Positions 7,940-16,058 of a stretch of 64,000 nt of DNA are shown one piece after another (position 1 is the stretch's first letter; each line of letters begins with the position of its first letter). The notes beneath the pieces were generated by a model. That model was not told the origin of the DNA, did not search any database, and saw nothing but the letters and a program-made list of their open reading frames with translations. Source of the DNA: Robertkochia aurantiaca. GTDB taxonomy: Bacteria; Bacteroidota; Bacteroidia; Flavobacteriales; Flavobacteriaceae. Location: NCBI RefSeq assembly GCF_020166495.1, contig NZ_JAINZS010000002.1, positions 310,001 through 374,000 of the forward strand. The letters are read 5' to 3'. A program made the translations under genes and the position numbers.

Positions 7940-9730
7940 TTACAGGTCGAACTTATAGGAGGCTCCGGCAAGCACCTGAAAGCCCTGCACCCTGAAGTTC
8001 ATCCAACGGGCGTAATCATTATTGGTCATATTGTTCAGCTTCACGAAAGCACCCAACTGCTTACTGATATCATAAGAAAGTCTTGCATTGAGATCAAAAT
8101 AACCATCAAGCGTAACGATCTCAGGATTTAACAGCAAGGGAGTGTCCATGCGATCTTTACGATTTCCTATATAGAAGAAGTCTGCCCCGGCATGCCATTT
8201 TTTACCAAAACTGTATTCAGCGAACAGGGAACCCTCCAGTGAAGGCAGGTTCCATGCCTCAGCCTCCTCATCGGTATTATAATCCCGAACCGCAGCGTTA
8301 AGCCCTACGTTCAGGTCGTTGTTCAGGTTAAAATTTAATTCTCCTGCGATGGAAAGTGTACGTATGTCATCATAGACCACACCAAAAGAATTCCCGTAAC
8401 GATAGCCATCCTCACCATCGGTAACGGTCAGACCGGTGAGCGGATTGTTACGAAACAACGGCTGATTATTGGCAGCCATATAAGACCCTTTGAGATCATA
8501 GCTCAGGTTCGGCAGCAATTTCCCGCGAACTCCAACATAGGCATCATACTGCGCATCTGTCGGGGTTACGTTAATCGTTGGGGAAACAAAGGGGTTATCG
8601 GCAACAAATTCCCGGTAGGTGTTCTGCTGAAGATCTCCTTTCACTCCGGCATAAGGAATGAGGTATTCTTCAACCAGGTTATAAGAGGCTGAAACGCGAG
8701 GATATATAAAAAAGTTGCCCGTTCCAGACTCAAAGTCATTATTATAAACCACTGCAGCTCCAAGGTCGATGGTAAGGTCATCTTCAAGTATTTGCAGGGA
8801 GGGCGCCACCTCTGCTATCAGGTTACTGTAAGCAATGGGGTCATCATTCCCGTAGTTGATGACCTGACTGCCGTTCAGGTAATTCAGCTCAGTACCGACA
8901 TTCAGGTTTTCGTCCCCTAATGAAAGTATAAATTCAGGAGTGGCCATCACATTGAGTTCTGTTGATTCATAACCATCCCAAAAATAATCCAGTCCGGCAG
9001 CACCTCCTCCGAAATAAGATTCGGGCAACTGCAGGTTCCCTCCGAAATGGGCATGGTAATAACTTTGCCGCTCATCTATCGATTCGAGCTGAGCCTGAGA
9101 GAAAACACCCTGAGGCACCCCGTACCAATTATAGATCTCATGACCGAAGCCACCCTCAACCTCCCATTGTGAATAGCGGTTCTTGCGGCGGTAATGCCCT
9201 TCAAGCTCCGTATCGAAAAAACGGGTGTCCAGGAATACCTGATCGATATCTCCCTGAGCTGAATGATGATTTACGATCACATCGAGAAACTCATCACGGT
9301 TCAGGGGGGTACTGCTGTAAAAATCTACCTGAGCCGTATTATAGTTCCCAAGTCCGAGCGCAGTATAAGAATTGAATAAAGGTTCCCGCGGCTCTTGTTT
9401 GATCACATTAGCCTTTCCCTTGGCGGGGGTGAAAGTAGATGCTACAGGTACCGAATTAATAGTGTACTGAATGGTTTTCCGGGTAGTGGTCACAGAATCG
9501 GTCAGTACCGGAGCCACGTAAAGTTTTTCAGCATCGCCCACGGTTGGGGTATAGGCCTTGACCACATTTACAACCTCGGTTCCCAGGTCTTTTTCTTTCT
9601 CTTGTTGTTCGGGTTCCTGCGACCAGAGATTTCCGGCACTGCAAAGAATAATACCATTGATAATAAGAGTTCTGAACACCCCTGTTTTAGTTACCGGCAT
9701 CGATTTGGTTTCTTTTTTATCGTTGAACAT
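7940..9730 (-). CDS. Outer-membrane beta-barrel protein, TonB-dependent-receptor-like
   Basis: 596 residues. A hydrophobic signal (GVFRTLIINGIILCSAGNLWSQ) is followed by an acidic linker. A long run of alternating aromatic/polar strands follows and ends YKFDL, the aromatic C-terminal signature of outer-membrane barrels. It resembles the barrel part of TonB-dependent receptors without an obvious plug domain, so it may not be energised transport. The gene begins 8 bp after the stop of the upstream TPR gene, so the two form an operon and may act as a pair. The ATG at 9730 is used; Met11 (9700) directly before the signal peptide is an equally good start. Confidence 0.78.
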   Translation of the reverse strand: MFNDKKETKSMPVTKTGVFRTLIINGIILCSAGNLWSQEPEQQEKEKDLGTEVVNVVKAYTPTVGDAEKLYVAPVLTDSVTTTRKTIQYTINSVPVASTFTPAKGKANVIKQEPREPLFNSYTALGLGNYNTAQVDFYSSTPLNRDEFLDVIVNHHSAQGDIDQVFLDTRFFDTELEGHYRRKNRYSQWEVEGGFGHEIYNWYGVPQGVFSQAQLESIDERQSYYHAHFGGNLQLPESYFGGGAAGLDYFWDGYESTELNVMATPEFILSLGDENLNVGTELNYLNGSQVINYGNDDPIAYSNLIAEVAPSLQILEDDLTIDLGAAVVYNNDFESGTGNFFIYPRVSASYNLVEEYLIPYAGVKGDLQQNTYREFVADNPFVSPTINVTPTDAQYDAYVGVRGKLLPNLSYDLKGSYMAANNQPLFRNNPLTGLTVTDGEDGYRYGNSFGVVYDDIRTLSIAGELNFNLNNDLNVGLNAAVRDYNTDEEAEAWNLPSLEGSLFAEYSFGKKWHAGADFFYIGNRKDRMDTPLLLNPEIVTLDGYFDLNARLSYDISKQLGAFVKLNNMTNNDYARWMNFRVQGFQVLAGASYKFDL

Positions 9731-9738
9731 GGTCAGTT

Positions 9739-12700
9739 TTAATTTTGATTCGGGTCGACAGATGAGTTGGTCATTGATTCCTTCGACTTGATTCGTTGCA
9801 GCTCTTCTTTGGCAGCGGTTGTAATTTCAGGGTACTGTCCGAAATTATCTATCACGTTTTCAAGTATATAAGTGGCCTGGAAAGCATCGTTCAGGGCATA
9901 GAAGTTTTTCGCCATCAGCACCAATCCTTTTCCTCCGGTTTCTTTATATGCCGAATAATCACGGGCCAGTTTCTGAGCCGCTTCGTTTGAAGCTTTATAA
10001 TCACCGTCCTTATTTTTAAAGTAAGCTTCGTAATACAGGGCTTCGGCAGCAAGGGAACCGGTTGCGATCTCCCGAACCCGGGCATAGGCTTCCCGTGCGC
10101 TTCGTTCATCACCTGTTGCAATAGCCGATCTTGCGATCACCACATAAGCATCACTTTTTATACGATCGTCGGTCTCAGGCTCTGATAATACTTTACGGGC
10201 ATAGGCGATCGCCTGATCATACTGATCCAGGCGGTAATAAGCCTTCATAAGATTTGAACGGGCGTAGGTAATGTTCTGCGGAAAATCTGCCTCGGTCTCC
10301 AATCTTTTCAACAACGGAATAGCTTCGGTGTATCGTTCTTCATCCAGCGCTATCTCTGCCAGCCTGGCCAGGGCCTGCTCGTTGTACTCGGTACGGCCAG
10401 CCTCGATCACACGGCGATAATGAGAAACCGATTGTTGCGGCTGCCCGTTGTTATAATAAGCCTGGGCCAGATAGAATTCGGCTTTTAACTGGTGCATCCC
10501 CTGAGGGAATTCTTCGAGGTACTTTTCCAGGTTCCTGATAGCAGCCTGCCAGTTATTTTCTGAATAGGCGCGTTCGGCAGATTCAAAAGTGGCACTGTCA
10601 AGCTCAGCATCTGTCACTTCAACAAAATCAAGCCCTTTTACCCAGGCAGCATATTCGCTCACCCTCCCCTCATCTACATAGATAAGTTTAGCTGTGGCAA
10701 CAGCCTGAATGGCCTCTTCGGTATTTTTATAATCCCTCACCAGTGTACGAAAACGCTCCAGAGCCTTTTCATTCTCTCCGCGGTTATAATAGACCAGCCC
10801 CTCTTTCAGAATGGCTTTAGGCACAAAAGAGCTCATCGGGTATTCCCGGGTAAGCTTCCGATAGGCTGCTATTCCGTCATCCGGACGGTTATTGTTCACA
10901 AAGGTATTACCCAGTTCATAATAGGCGTCGTCTTTCAGGGTTGAACCCGGAAATTGAGCAGTAAAAGAATTCAGGGTTTCGATCTTCTTATCCATACGGT
11001 CTACAAAACCGTAAGAGATTGCCTTTTGGTACGCCGCATAATCTGCACCCTTGCCGCCCATATCTATGGCCTGGTTATAGGCCTCCATGGCAGGCCAGTA
11101 GCTACTAAGGGCAAAACGGGCATCTCCCAGCCGCAACCAGGCATCTTTTAAATATTCCTTTTCCGCATTCGAACTGCGGGAGGTAAAACGCTCGAACCAG
11201 GTGGCTGCCTCATCATAGTTCTTTTGCTTAAATGCTGTATATCCCAGGTTGTAATACACCCATTTATACTCATCGACTTCAGGAGCATCAGGGTGGGTGT
11301 TGAACCGCTTGAAATAAGCTTCTGCCTCCCCCGTATTTCCCATGCGATAATTAGATTCAGCCAACCAGTAGAGAGCTCTCGCCGTGAATGTACCCACGCG
11401 CTGCTGCTCCAGCGATCGGTCCAGATAGTAGGCCGCCTGCTGGTAATCTCCCTGCTGAAAGAGTTCCAGTCCGCGGTAAAAGGCGACTTTCTGATAGGTG
11501 GTTTTACTGCTGAGACTCTGGTTCTTTTCTAAAAATTCCAGGGCAGCCTCGTAGTTCTTTGACGTGATATATGAATCTACCAGCAGAGACTCGATCTCTG
11601 CGGTATGCTCAGTAGCAGGGTAAGCCTGAAGATACCCCTGCAGCACCTGGGGCACCGGTTCGTATGGGTTACCCAGTTCATAGCTCAGGCGGGCATAATT
11701 GAGATAGGCATCTTGTTTAATGGTTTCATTAAAAGGCATCCCTGATGCGTTTCTGAAGGCATTAAGGGCCTGTTGCTTGGCACCGGTTTTAAGATAACAT
11801 TCCCCCAGATGATAGTAGGCATTCTGTGCCACCGCATTGCTCCCATCGATGATCTTATTGAACTGATCAATAGCTTCATCATACTGACCCTGTTTGTAAT
11901 AAGCATAGCCTAACTGGTAATAGTCGGTATTATTCCACTTACCCTTTAGTCCTTTATATTCTCTGAGATAAGGTATGGCAGCCTCATATTCTCCAAGATT
12001 GAAATAACTTTCACCGATGATCTTATTGAGTTGTGAACGTTCCTGGGGGTCGGCTGCAGGCAGTTGCTCTTTGGCCAGAGCGATGGCCTTTTCAAACTTA
12101 CCCAGTTTAAAATTCATATCGGCCTGGTAATAAGACAGGTTTTCAGACAGCTCTTCCTCTCCTCTTATCTCATCAAAGTAGAGGTTTGCCTCATTATAAT
12201 CGTCTCCCTGGTAAGCCATGTACCCGATGTAATACTTGGCCTGAGCCCCGTATTTCTTAGTGATCGAAACCTTGTCAAGGTATACCCGTGCCTTGTCGTG
12301 ATTCCCGGTAACAAAAAGCGCATAGCCTTTTTTGAAGTTGAATTCGTCTCTTTCTCCCAGGCTCAGACTATTGCCTTCAGCTTTGTCGAACCAGCGGAGT
12401 GCATAGGCATATTTCCCCTGGTCAAAATAGTAATTCGCAACATCCAGATAGGCAGAACTTCGCCTGGTTGAAGTGGGATACTGCTCGAAAAAATCTTCCA
12501 TCATTTTATCGGCTCCCAGTTGATTGGTGCGAATGGCCGCATTGGCGATATAATAAGAAGCATCTGCCTGGGTATCGAAATCATCAGAGTTCTTTTTCAC
12601 CTTTTCAAACAGTATCTGTGCCGCCTGATACTGCTCCTGATTATACAGCTCAAGTGCCTCTTTGTACAAGGCATTATCATGAGTGTATACTTCAGATTGC

Positions 12701-12765
12701 TGAGAGAAGGCAGACAGGGATATGAGCATACCGGTTAAGCAGGCTAAACGCTGTGACAAGTTCAT
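9739..12765 (-). CDS. Large secreted TPR-repeat protein
   Basis: 1008 residues with a signal peptide (LACLTGMLISLSAFSQ) and then tetratricopeptide/Sel1-like helical repeats across almost the whole length, e.g. YYQLGYAYYKQGQYDEAIDQF and AYYELGNTFVNNNRPDDGIAAY. These build a superhelical scaffold for protein-protein contacts, here in the periplasm. Short BamD/YbgF-like units (AEFYLAQAYYNNG, SNLMKAYYRLDQYDQAIAYA) are visible. It is cotranscribed with the outer-membrane barrel gene just downstream and is divergent from ftsE. No enzymatic motif is seen. The pairing suggests a role in outer-membrane assembly or transport; this is inference from context. Confidence 0.88.
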   Translation of the reverse strand: MNLSQRLACLTGMLISLSAFSQQSEVYTHDNALYKEALELYNQEQYQAAQILFEKVKKNSDDFDTQADASYYIANAAIRTNQLGADKMMEDFFEQYPTSTRRSSAYLDVANYYFDQGKYAYALRWFDKAEGNSLSLGERDEFNFKKGYALFVTGNHDKARVYLDKVSITKKYGAQAKYYIGYMAYQGDDYNEANLYFDEIRGEEELSENLSYYQADMNFKLGKFEKAIALAKEQLPAADPQERSQLNKIIGESYFNLGEYEAAIPYLREYKGLKGKWNNTDYYQLGYAYYKQGQYDEAIDQFNKIIDGSNAVAQNAYYHLGECYLKTGAKQQALNAFRNASGMPFNETIKQDAYLNYARLSYELGNPYEPVPQVLQGYLQAYPATEHTAEIESLLVDSYITSKNYEAALEFLEKNQSLSSKTTYQKVAFYRGLELFQQGDYQQAAYYLDRSLEQQRVGTFTARALYWLAESNYRMGNTGEAEAYFKRFNTHPDAPEVDEYKWVYYNLGYTAFKQKNYDEAATWFERFTSRSSNAEKEYLKDAWLRLGDARFALSSYWPAMEAYNQAIDMGGKGADYAAYQKAISYGFVDRMDKKIETLNSFTAQFPGSTLKDDAYYELGNTFVNNNRPDDGIAAYRKLTREYPMSSFVPKAILKEGLVYYNRGENEKALERFRTLVRDYKNTEEAIQAVATAKLIYVDEGRVSEYAAWVKGLDFVEVTDAELDSATFESAERAYSENNWQAAIRNLEKYLEEFPQGMHQLKAEFYLAQAYYNNGQPQQSVSHYRRVIEAGRTEYNEQALARLAEIALDEERYTEAIPLLKRLETEADFPQNITYARSNLMKAYYRLDQYDQAIAYARKVLSEPETDDRIKSDAYVVIARSAIATGDERSAREAYARVREIATGSLAAEALYYEAYFKNKDGDYKASNEAAQKLARDYSAYKETGGKGLVLMAKNFYALNDAFQATYILENVIDNFGQYPEITTAAKEELQRIKSKESMTNSSVDPNQN

Positions 12766-12788
12766 AAGGACAAATTATAGGTACGATT

Positions 12789-12796
12789 CAAAAATA
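12789..12796 (-). promoter_or_regulatory. Candidate -7 element of the TPR-barrel operon
   Basis: Minus strand TATTTTTG, an exact TAnnTTTG match, 24 bases before the ATG at 12765. No clear -33 TTG at standard spacing. Confidence 0.45.
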
Positions 12797-12904
12797 CACG
12801 AACAAACATAGTAATAACGGAGCAAATCTGTTATAATTATGATAAAAGAGAAGAAAATAAAATCAGGCGGATTTCAGACGGAAGAAAGCTGAAAAAAGTC
12901 TGTT

Positions 12905-12933
12905 TTGACACTTCGATTAAGTTCTTACCTTTA
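12905..12933 (+). promoter_or_regulatory. Bacteroidota-type promoter of ftsE
   Basis: TTG at 12905-12907, an 18-base spacer, then TACCTTTA at 12926-12933 (TAnnTTTG with the last base changed). Transcription would start near 12940, which rules out the TTG at 12905 as the ftsE start codon and supports the ATG at 12956. Confidence 0.55.
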
Positions 12934-12955
12934 CCGGAAGAACAAAGAGATTGAA

Positions 12956-13639
12956 ATGAGCGAGACGATCCTCGAACTTCGGGAAGTAGCCATTTACCAG
13001 AAAGAAAATCTGGTTTTGAGCGAGATAACCCTTGATATTGAACAAGGTGAATTCGTTTACCTGATTGGAAAAACAGGCAGCGGAAAGAGCAGCTTTATGA
13101 AGACTTTATACGGTGATCTGCCACTCCAACAGGGGTCGGGTAGTATCGTTGGCTTTGACCTCAAGTCATTAAAAGAAAAAGACATTCCTTTTCTGAGACG
13201 AAAACTCGGGATCGTGTTCCAGGACTTTAAATTATTACCTGACCGAACGGTACATGACAACCTGCTGTTTGTACTGAAAGCCACAGGGTGGAAAGACAAA
13301 GACCTGATCGACAACCGAATATCAGAGGTCCTTAAAAAAGTAGGGATGGGCACCAAGGGTTTCAAATTTCCTCATCAGCTTTCAGGTGGTGAACAACAAA
13401 GGGTAGCTATCGCCCGGGCGTTGCTGAACGACCCTGAGCTGATCCTGGCCGACGAGCCCACCGGTAACCTGGACCCTCAGACCAGTGTGGAAGTCATGAA
13501 AGTATTACAGGAGATCAATAAGTCAGGAAGAACCATCCTGATGGCGACCCATGACTATGCTCTTTTGTTGAAATTCCCTTCAAAGACACTTAAGTGTGAT
13601 GGCAGTAAGGTCTTTGAGGTGGTACAAAAAAGCGTCTGA
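12956..13639 (+). CDS. ftsE: Cell-division ABC transporter ATP-binding protein FtsE
   Basis: 227 residues from the ATG at 12956 ([20 protein letters not shown]). FtsE is the ATPase partner of FtsX; the complex controls peptidoglycan hydrolases at the division septum. All ABC motifs are intact: Walker A GKTGSGKS (residues 38-45), Q-loop VFQDFKLL, signature LSGGEQQR, Walker [14 protein letters not shown] and the switch His in MATHDYAL. Size and the [12 protein letters not shown] segment fit FtsE better than LolD or MacB. No ftsX is adjacent, as is usual in flavobacteria where the two are often separate. An upstream in-frame TTG would add 17 residues, but the promoter lies there. Confidence 0.88.
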   Translation: MSETILELREVAIYQKENLVLSEITLDIEQGEFVYLIGKTGSGKSSFMKTLYGDLPLQQGSGSIVGFDLKSLKEKDIPFLRRKLGIVFQDFKLLPDRTVHDNLLFVLKATGWKDKDLIDNRISEVLKKVGMGTKGFKFPHQLSGGEQQRVAIARALLNDPELILADEPTGNLDPQTSVEVMKVLQEINKSGRTILMATHDYALLLKFPSKTLKCDGSKVFEVVQKSV

Positions 13640-13736
13640 GCTGTATCAGGCCAATAAGGAAAGTCAGCTAATCAGGAAGCCCTTTTAAAACAAAACCTTA
13701 ATTTTAACCTATTCTAAAAAAAGCAGCAACACTCCA

Positions 13737-14483
13737 ATGGAAGTACTCGGGATAGATATTGGCGGATCGGGAATGAAAGGCGGAATTGTGGATATTAAAA
13801 CCGGCGAGATGATAACTGAGCGTTTTCGCATCCCCACGCCGGAATCAGGTTCTCCGAAAAAAATGGGAAAAGTAGTCACCCAGATCGTCGACCACTTTAA
13901 GTGGAACGGCCCGATAGGATGTGGCTTCCCCACCTCGATGAAAAACGGCGTTTGCCTCTCTGCCAGCAATCTCAGCGATAAATGGGTAGGCATCAATGTT
14001 GAGAATTATTTCTCTGAACTCGTCGGCCAACCCATCACCGTGATCAATGACGCCGATGCTGCTGGCCTGGCCGAAATGCATTTTGGGGCAGGAAAGAACA
14101 GAACCGGCTTCGTTTTGGTAATCACCCTGGGTACCGGTATCGGATCGGGAGCATTTTATAACGGACAACTGATCCAGAATACCGAGATCGGACAGATGTA
14201 CTACAAGAAGTATGAAAATGTGGAGCATTACGCGGCTAATTCGGTTCGAAAATCAAAAGATATGAGTTTCGAAAAATGGGGTAAGCGACTCAATAACTTT
14301 TTTGAATATGCCGAACTGATCTTCTCCCCTGACCTGTTCATCATCGGAGGCGGAGGCAGTAAGTACTGGCAGGAGATCAAGGAGCAGATCGATATCAGAA
14401 CAGAGATCGTTCCCGCAGAAGGCCGCAACCAGGCCGGTATTATTGGTGCAGCTATGGCCGGAAGAAGGCATAAGTTTATGTGA
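13737..14483 (+). CDS. ROK-family sugar kinase, polyphosphate-glucokinase-like
   Basis: 248 residues of the ROK fold. The N-terminal phosphate loop is VLGIDIGGSGMKGGIVD, the catalytic-Asp region INDADAAGLAE, and the second phosphate motif ITLGTGIGSG; a C-terminal IIGGGGSKYW completes the nucleotide site. Lack of the Cys-rich ROK zinc motif, and the NTEIG segment, place it near strictly polyphosphate/ATP glucokinases (PpgK). At that segment actinobacterial PpgK has ELGH, but here the His is Gln (EIGQ), so phosphoryl-donor and sugar specificity are uncertain. It stands alone behind ftsE and is followed by tandem repeats. Confidence 0.82.
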   Translation: MEVLGIDIGGSGMKGGIVDIKTGEMITERFRIPTPESGSPKKMGKVVTQIVDHFKWNGPIGCGFPTSMKNGVCLSASNLSDKWVGINVENYFSELVGQPITVINDADAAGLAEMHFGAGKNRTGFVLVITLGTGIGSGAFYNGQLIQNTEIGQMYYKKYENVEHYAANSVRKSKDMSFEKWGKRLNNFFEYAELIFSPDLFIIGGGGSKYWQEIKEQIDIRTEIVPAEGRNQAGIIGAAMAGRRHKFM

Positions 14484-14490
14484 GACGAAG

Positions 14491-14525
14491 AGTCGTTAGT
14501 CGGGAGTCGTTAGTCGTTAGTCGTT
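14491..14525. repeat. Heptamer tandem array (AGTCGTT), 5 copies
   Basis: AGTCGTT, AGTCGGG, AGTCGTT three times: an exact 7 bp period right behind the ROK gene stop. This is the one clear array here with a period other than 8. A second weak 7 bp pattern (GTAGATT) follows at ~14583-14606. Confidence 0.85.
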
Positions 14526-14621
14526 AATGGAATTATGAATGGTTAATGTTTAATTATTAAGGAGAAGGAGGAGGATTATAGAATGTAGATTGTAGATTTT
14601 AGATTATAAAGATCATCACTT

Positions 14622-14748
14622 CATAACCTCATAACCTCATACCCCCATAACCTCATACCCCCATAACCTCATACCCCCATAACCCCATAACCCCATAACC
14701 CCATAACCCCATAACCCCATAACCCCATAACCCCATAACCCCATAACC
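14622..14748. repeat. Octamer tandem array (CATAACCC), about 16 copies
   Basis: Units CATAACCT, CATACCCC and CATAACCC repeat with an exact 8 bp period for 127 bp. The last nine or so are identical. On the other strand this is the GTTATGGG family seen at 3649 and 15970. It ends only 10 bases before the cupin start codon, so it lies in the leader of that gene. Confidence 0.95.
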
Positions 14749-14758
14749 AAAAAAAACA

Positions 14759-15076
14759 ATGGACATCGAGCTTAAAGACATTACACCCAAAGAGATCATC
14801 AAAGGCTTTCACGGAAGACTGATACATACCGAACATACCACCATCGCTTACTGGGAAGTGGAAGAAGGGTCTGAAATCCCTGTACACAGTCACCATAACG
14901 AACAGATCATGCAGGTGACCGAGGGACGATTTGAACTCACCGTTGACGGAGACACCAGAATTTATGAAGCAGGAACGGTGGTTTATCTGCCGCCCCATGT
15001 GCCTCACGGAGGAAAAGCCCTGACACCCTGTAAAATAACCGACATCTTTTCACCTGTACGCGAAGAATACCGTTAG
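14759..15076 (+). CDS. Cupin-domain protein
   Basis: A 105-residue single cupin barrel. Motif 1 is GSEIPVHSHHNEQIMQVTEG (two His, Glu ligand pattern) and motif 2 AGTVVYLPPHVPHGG. These ligands usually bind Fe, Mn or Zn. The protein is cytoplasmic with no signal peptide. Reaction unknown; small cupins of this type are isomerases, dioxygenases or sugar-binding proteins. It ends 2 bp before the SDR gene, so the two are an operon and probably work on the same metabolite. The start codon directly follows a long octamer array and an A-run. Confidence 0.88.
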   Translation: MDIELKDITPKEIIKGFHGRLIHTEHTTIAYWEVEEGSEIPVHSHHNEQIMQVTEGRFELTVDGDTRIYEAGTVVYLPPHVPHGGKALTPCKITDIFSPVREEYR

Positions 15077-15078
15077 CC

Positions 15079-15867
15079 ATGCATATATCTTTAAAAAATA
15101 AAAGAGCCCTGATCGGCGGCAGCAGCCGTGGTATCGGGGAGGGTATCGCCAGACAGCTGGCAGAAAGCGGGGCCAGCGTCACCCTTATGGCCCGGGACGA
15201 AGAAAAAATGAAAGCCTTGCTGAACGAACTACCCGCGGGGGAATCGCAGAAACATCAGTACCTTGTGATCGACCTTCAGAACCAGAAGAGATATGAAATG
15301 ATACTCTCTGAATATGTGACAGACAACCCTATTGATATTCTGGTAAATAACACCCCCGGGCCTGCGCCAGGATACGTGAGTGAAAAAGTTACAGAAGACT
15401 ACGAAGAGGCCTTTAGCCTGCTGTTTTCTTCGGTTGTCAGAGCTACCCGCCTGGTTCTCCCCCACATGCAAAAACAGAAATGGGGACGCATTATCAATGT
15501 CACTTCGGTTACGATTAAAGAGCCTAAGCCTGAATTGGTGCTGTCTAACACCATTCGTTCAAGTATTATTACCTGGGCAAAATCTTTATCACAGGAAACA
15601 GGCAAAGACGGAATCACTGTAAACAATATTCTTACCGGTTATTTCGATACCGAACGCCTGGAGGCGGTCAATGAGAAGAAGGCCGAGCGAAGCGGTAAAT
15701 CCATGGAAGAACTGGAAAAGGAAATGGCAGAAAGCAACGCCGTAAAAAGAATCGGGAAACCGATCGAATATGGCTATCTGGTCGCCTTTTTAGCGTCAGA
15801 TCAGGCGGCTTATCTCACCGGGAACAGCATTCCCCTCGATGGTGGATATTTAAGAAGTGTGTTGTGA
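15079..15867 (+). CDS. SDR-family oxidoreductase lacking the catalytic Tyr
   Basis: 262 residues of short-chain dehydrogenase fold. The cofactor loop is GGSSRGIGEGIA (residues ~13-24), then VNNTPGP in place of NNAG, the Ser region NVTSVTIKEPKP, and a C-terminal YLTGNSIPLDGGYLRS. Where classical SDRs have YxxxK, this one has LSNTIRSSIITWAK, so Tyr and Lys are replaced by Asn and Arg. A known FabG-like subgroup carries this SNxxR version; its reactions are poorly defined. Translationally linked to the cupin gene (2 bp gap). The cofactor is likely NADP(H), because Arg follows the second glycine cluster (LMARDEEK). Confidence 0.88.
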   Translation: MHISLKNKRALIGGSSRGIGEGIARQLAESGASVTLMARDEEKMKALLNELPAGESQKHQYLVIDLQNQKRYEMILSEYVTDNPIDILVNNTPGPAPGYVSEKVTEDYEEAFSLLFSSVVRATRLVLPHMQKQKWGRIINVTSVTIKEPKPELVLSNTIRSSIITWAKSLSQETGKDGITVNNILTGYFDTERLEAVNEKKAERSGKSMEELEKEMAESNAVKRIGKPIEYGYLVAFLASDQAAYLTGNSIPLDGGYLRSVL

Positions 15868-15969
15868 TGGTGAGGTAGTCAGGTAGTCAGAGGGTACGTC
15901 TTTGCGAACCACACTCAATGGGGTGAAGCAATCTTTCTACTATCAGGCTTATAACAGATTTTGCATATA

Positions 15970-16023
15970 CATACCCTCATAACCTCATACCCCCATAACC
16001 CCATAACCCCATAACCCCATAAC
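15970..16023. repeat. Octamer tandem array (CATAACCC), 6.75 copies
   Basis: CATACCCT, CATAACCT, CATACCCC, then CATAACCC three times and a partial copy. On the minus strand it reads GTTATGGG and starts right at the T-run of the typA terminator, exactly as the array at 3649 does for the DUF2911 terminator. Confidence 0.93.
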
Positions 16024-16057
16024 AAAAAAAAGGAAGCCTCACGGCTTCCTTTTTTTT
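16024..16057 (-). terminator. Rho-independent terminator of typA (symmetric)
   Basis: A-run, GGAAGCC-tcac-GGCTTCC, T-run: a perfect 7 bp GC-rich stem with an 8-base A/T extension on both sides. It lies 2 bases beyond the typA stop and could also stop plus-strand transcripts from the SDR operon. Confidence 0.92.
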
Positions 16058-16058
16058 G

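Noticed and set aside
14669-15007. 112-residue minus-strand frame ending in repeated MGLWGYGV
   Set aside because: The tail is the translated octamer array and the front is antisense to the cupin gene.
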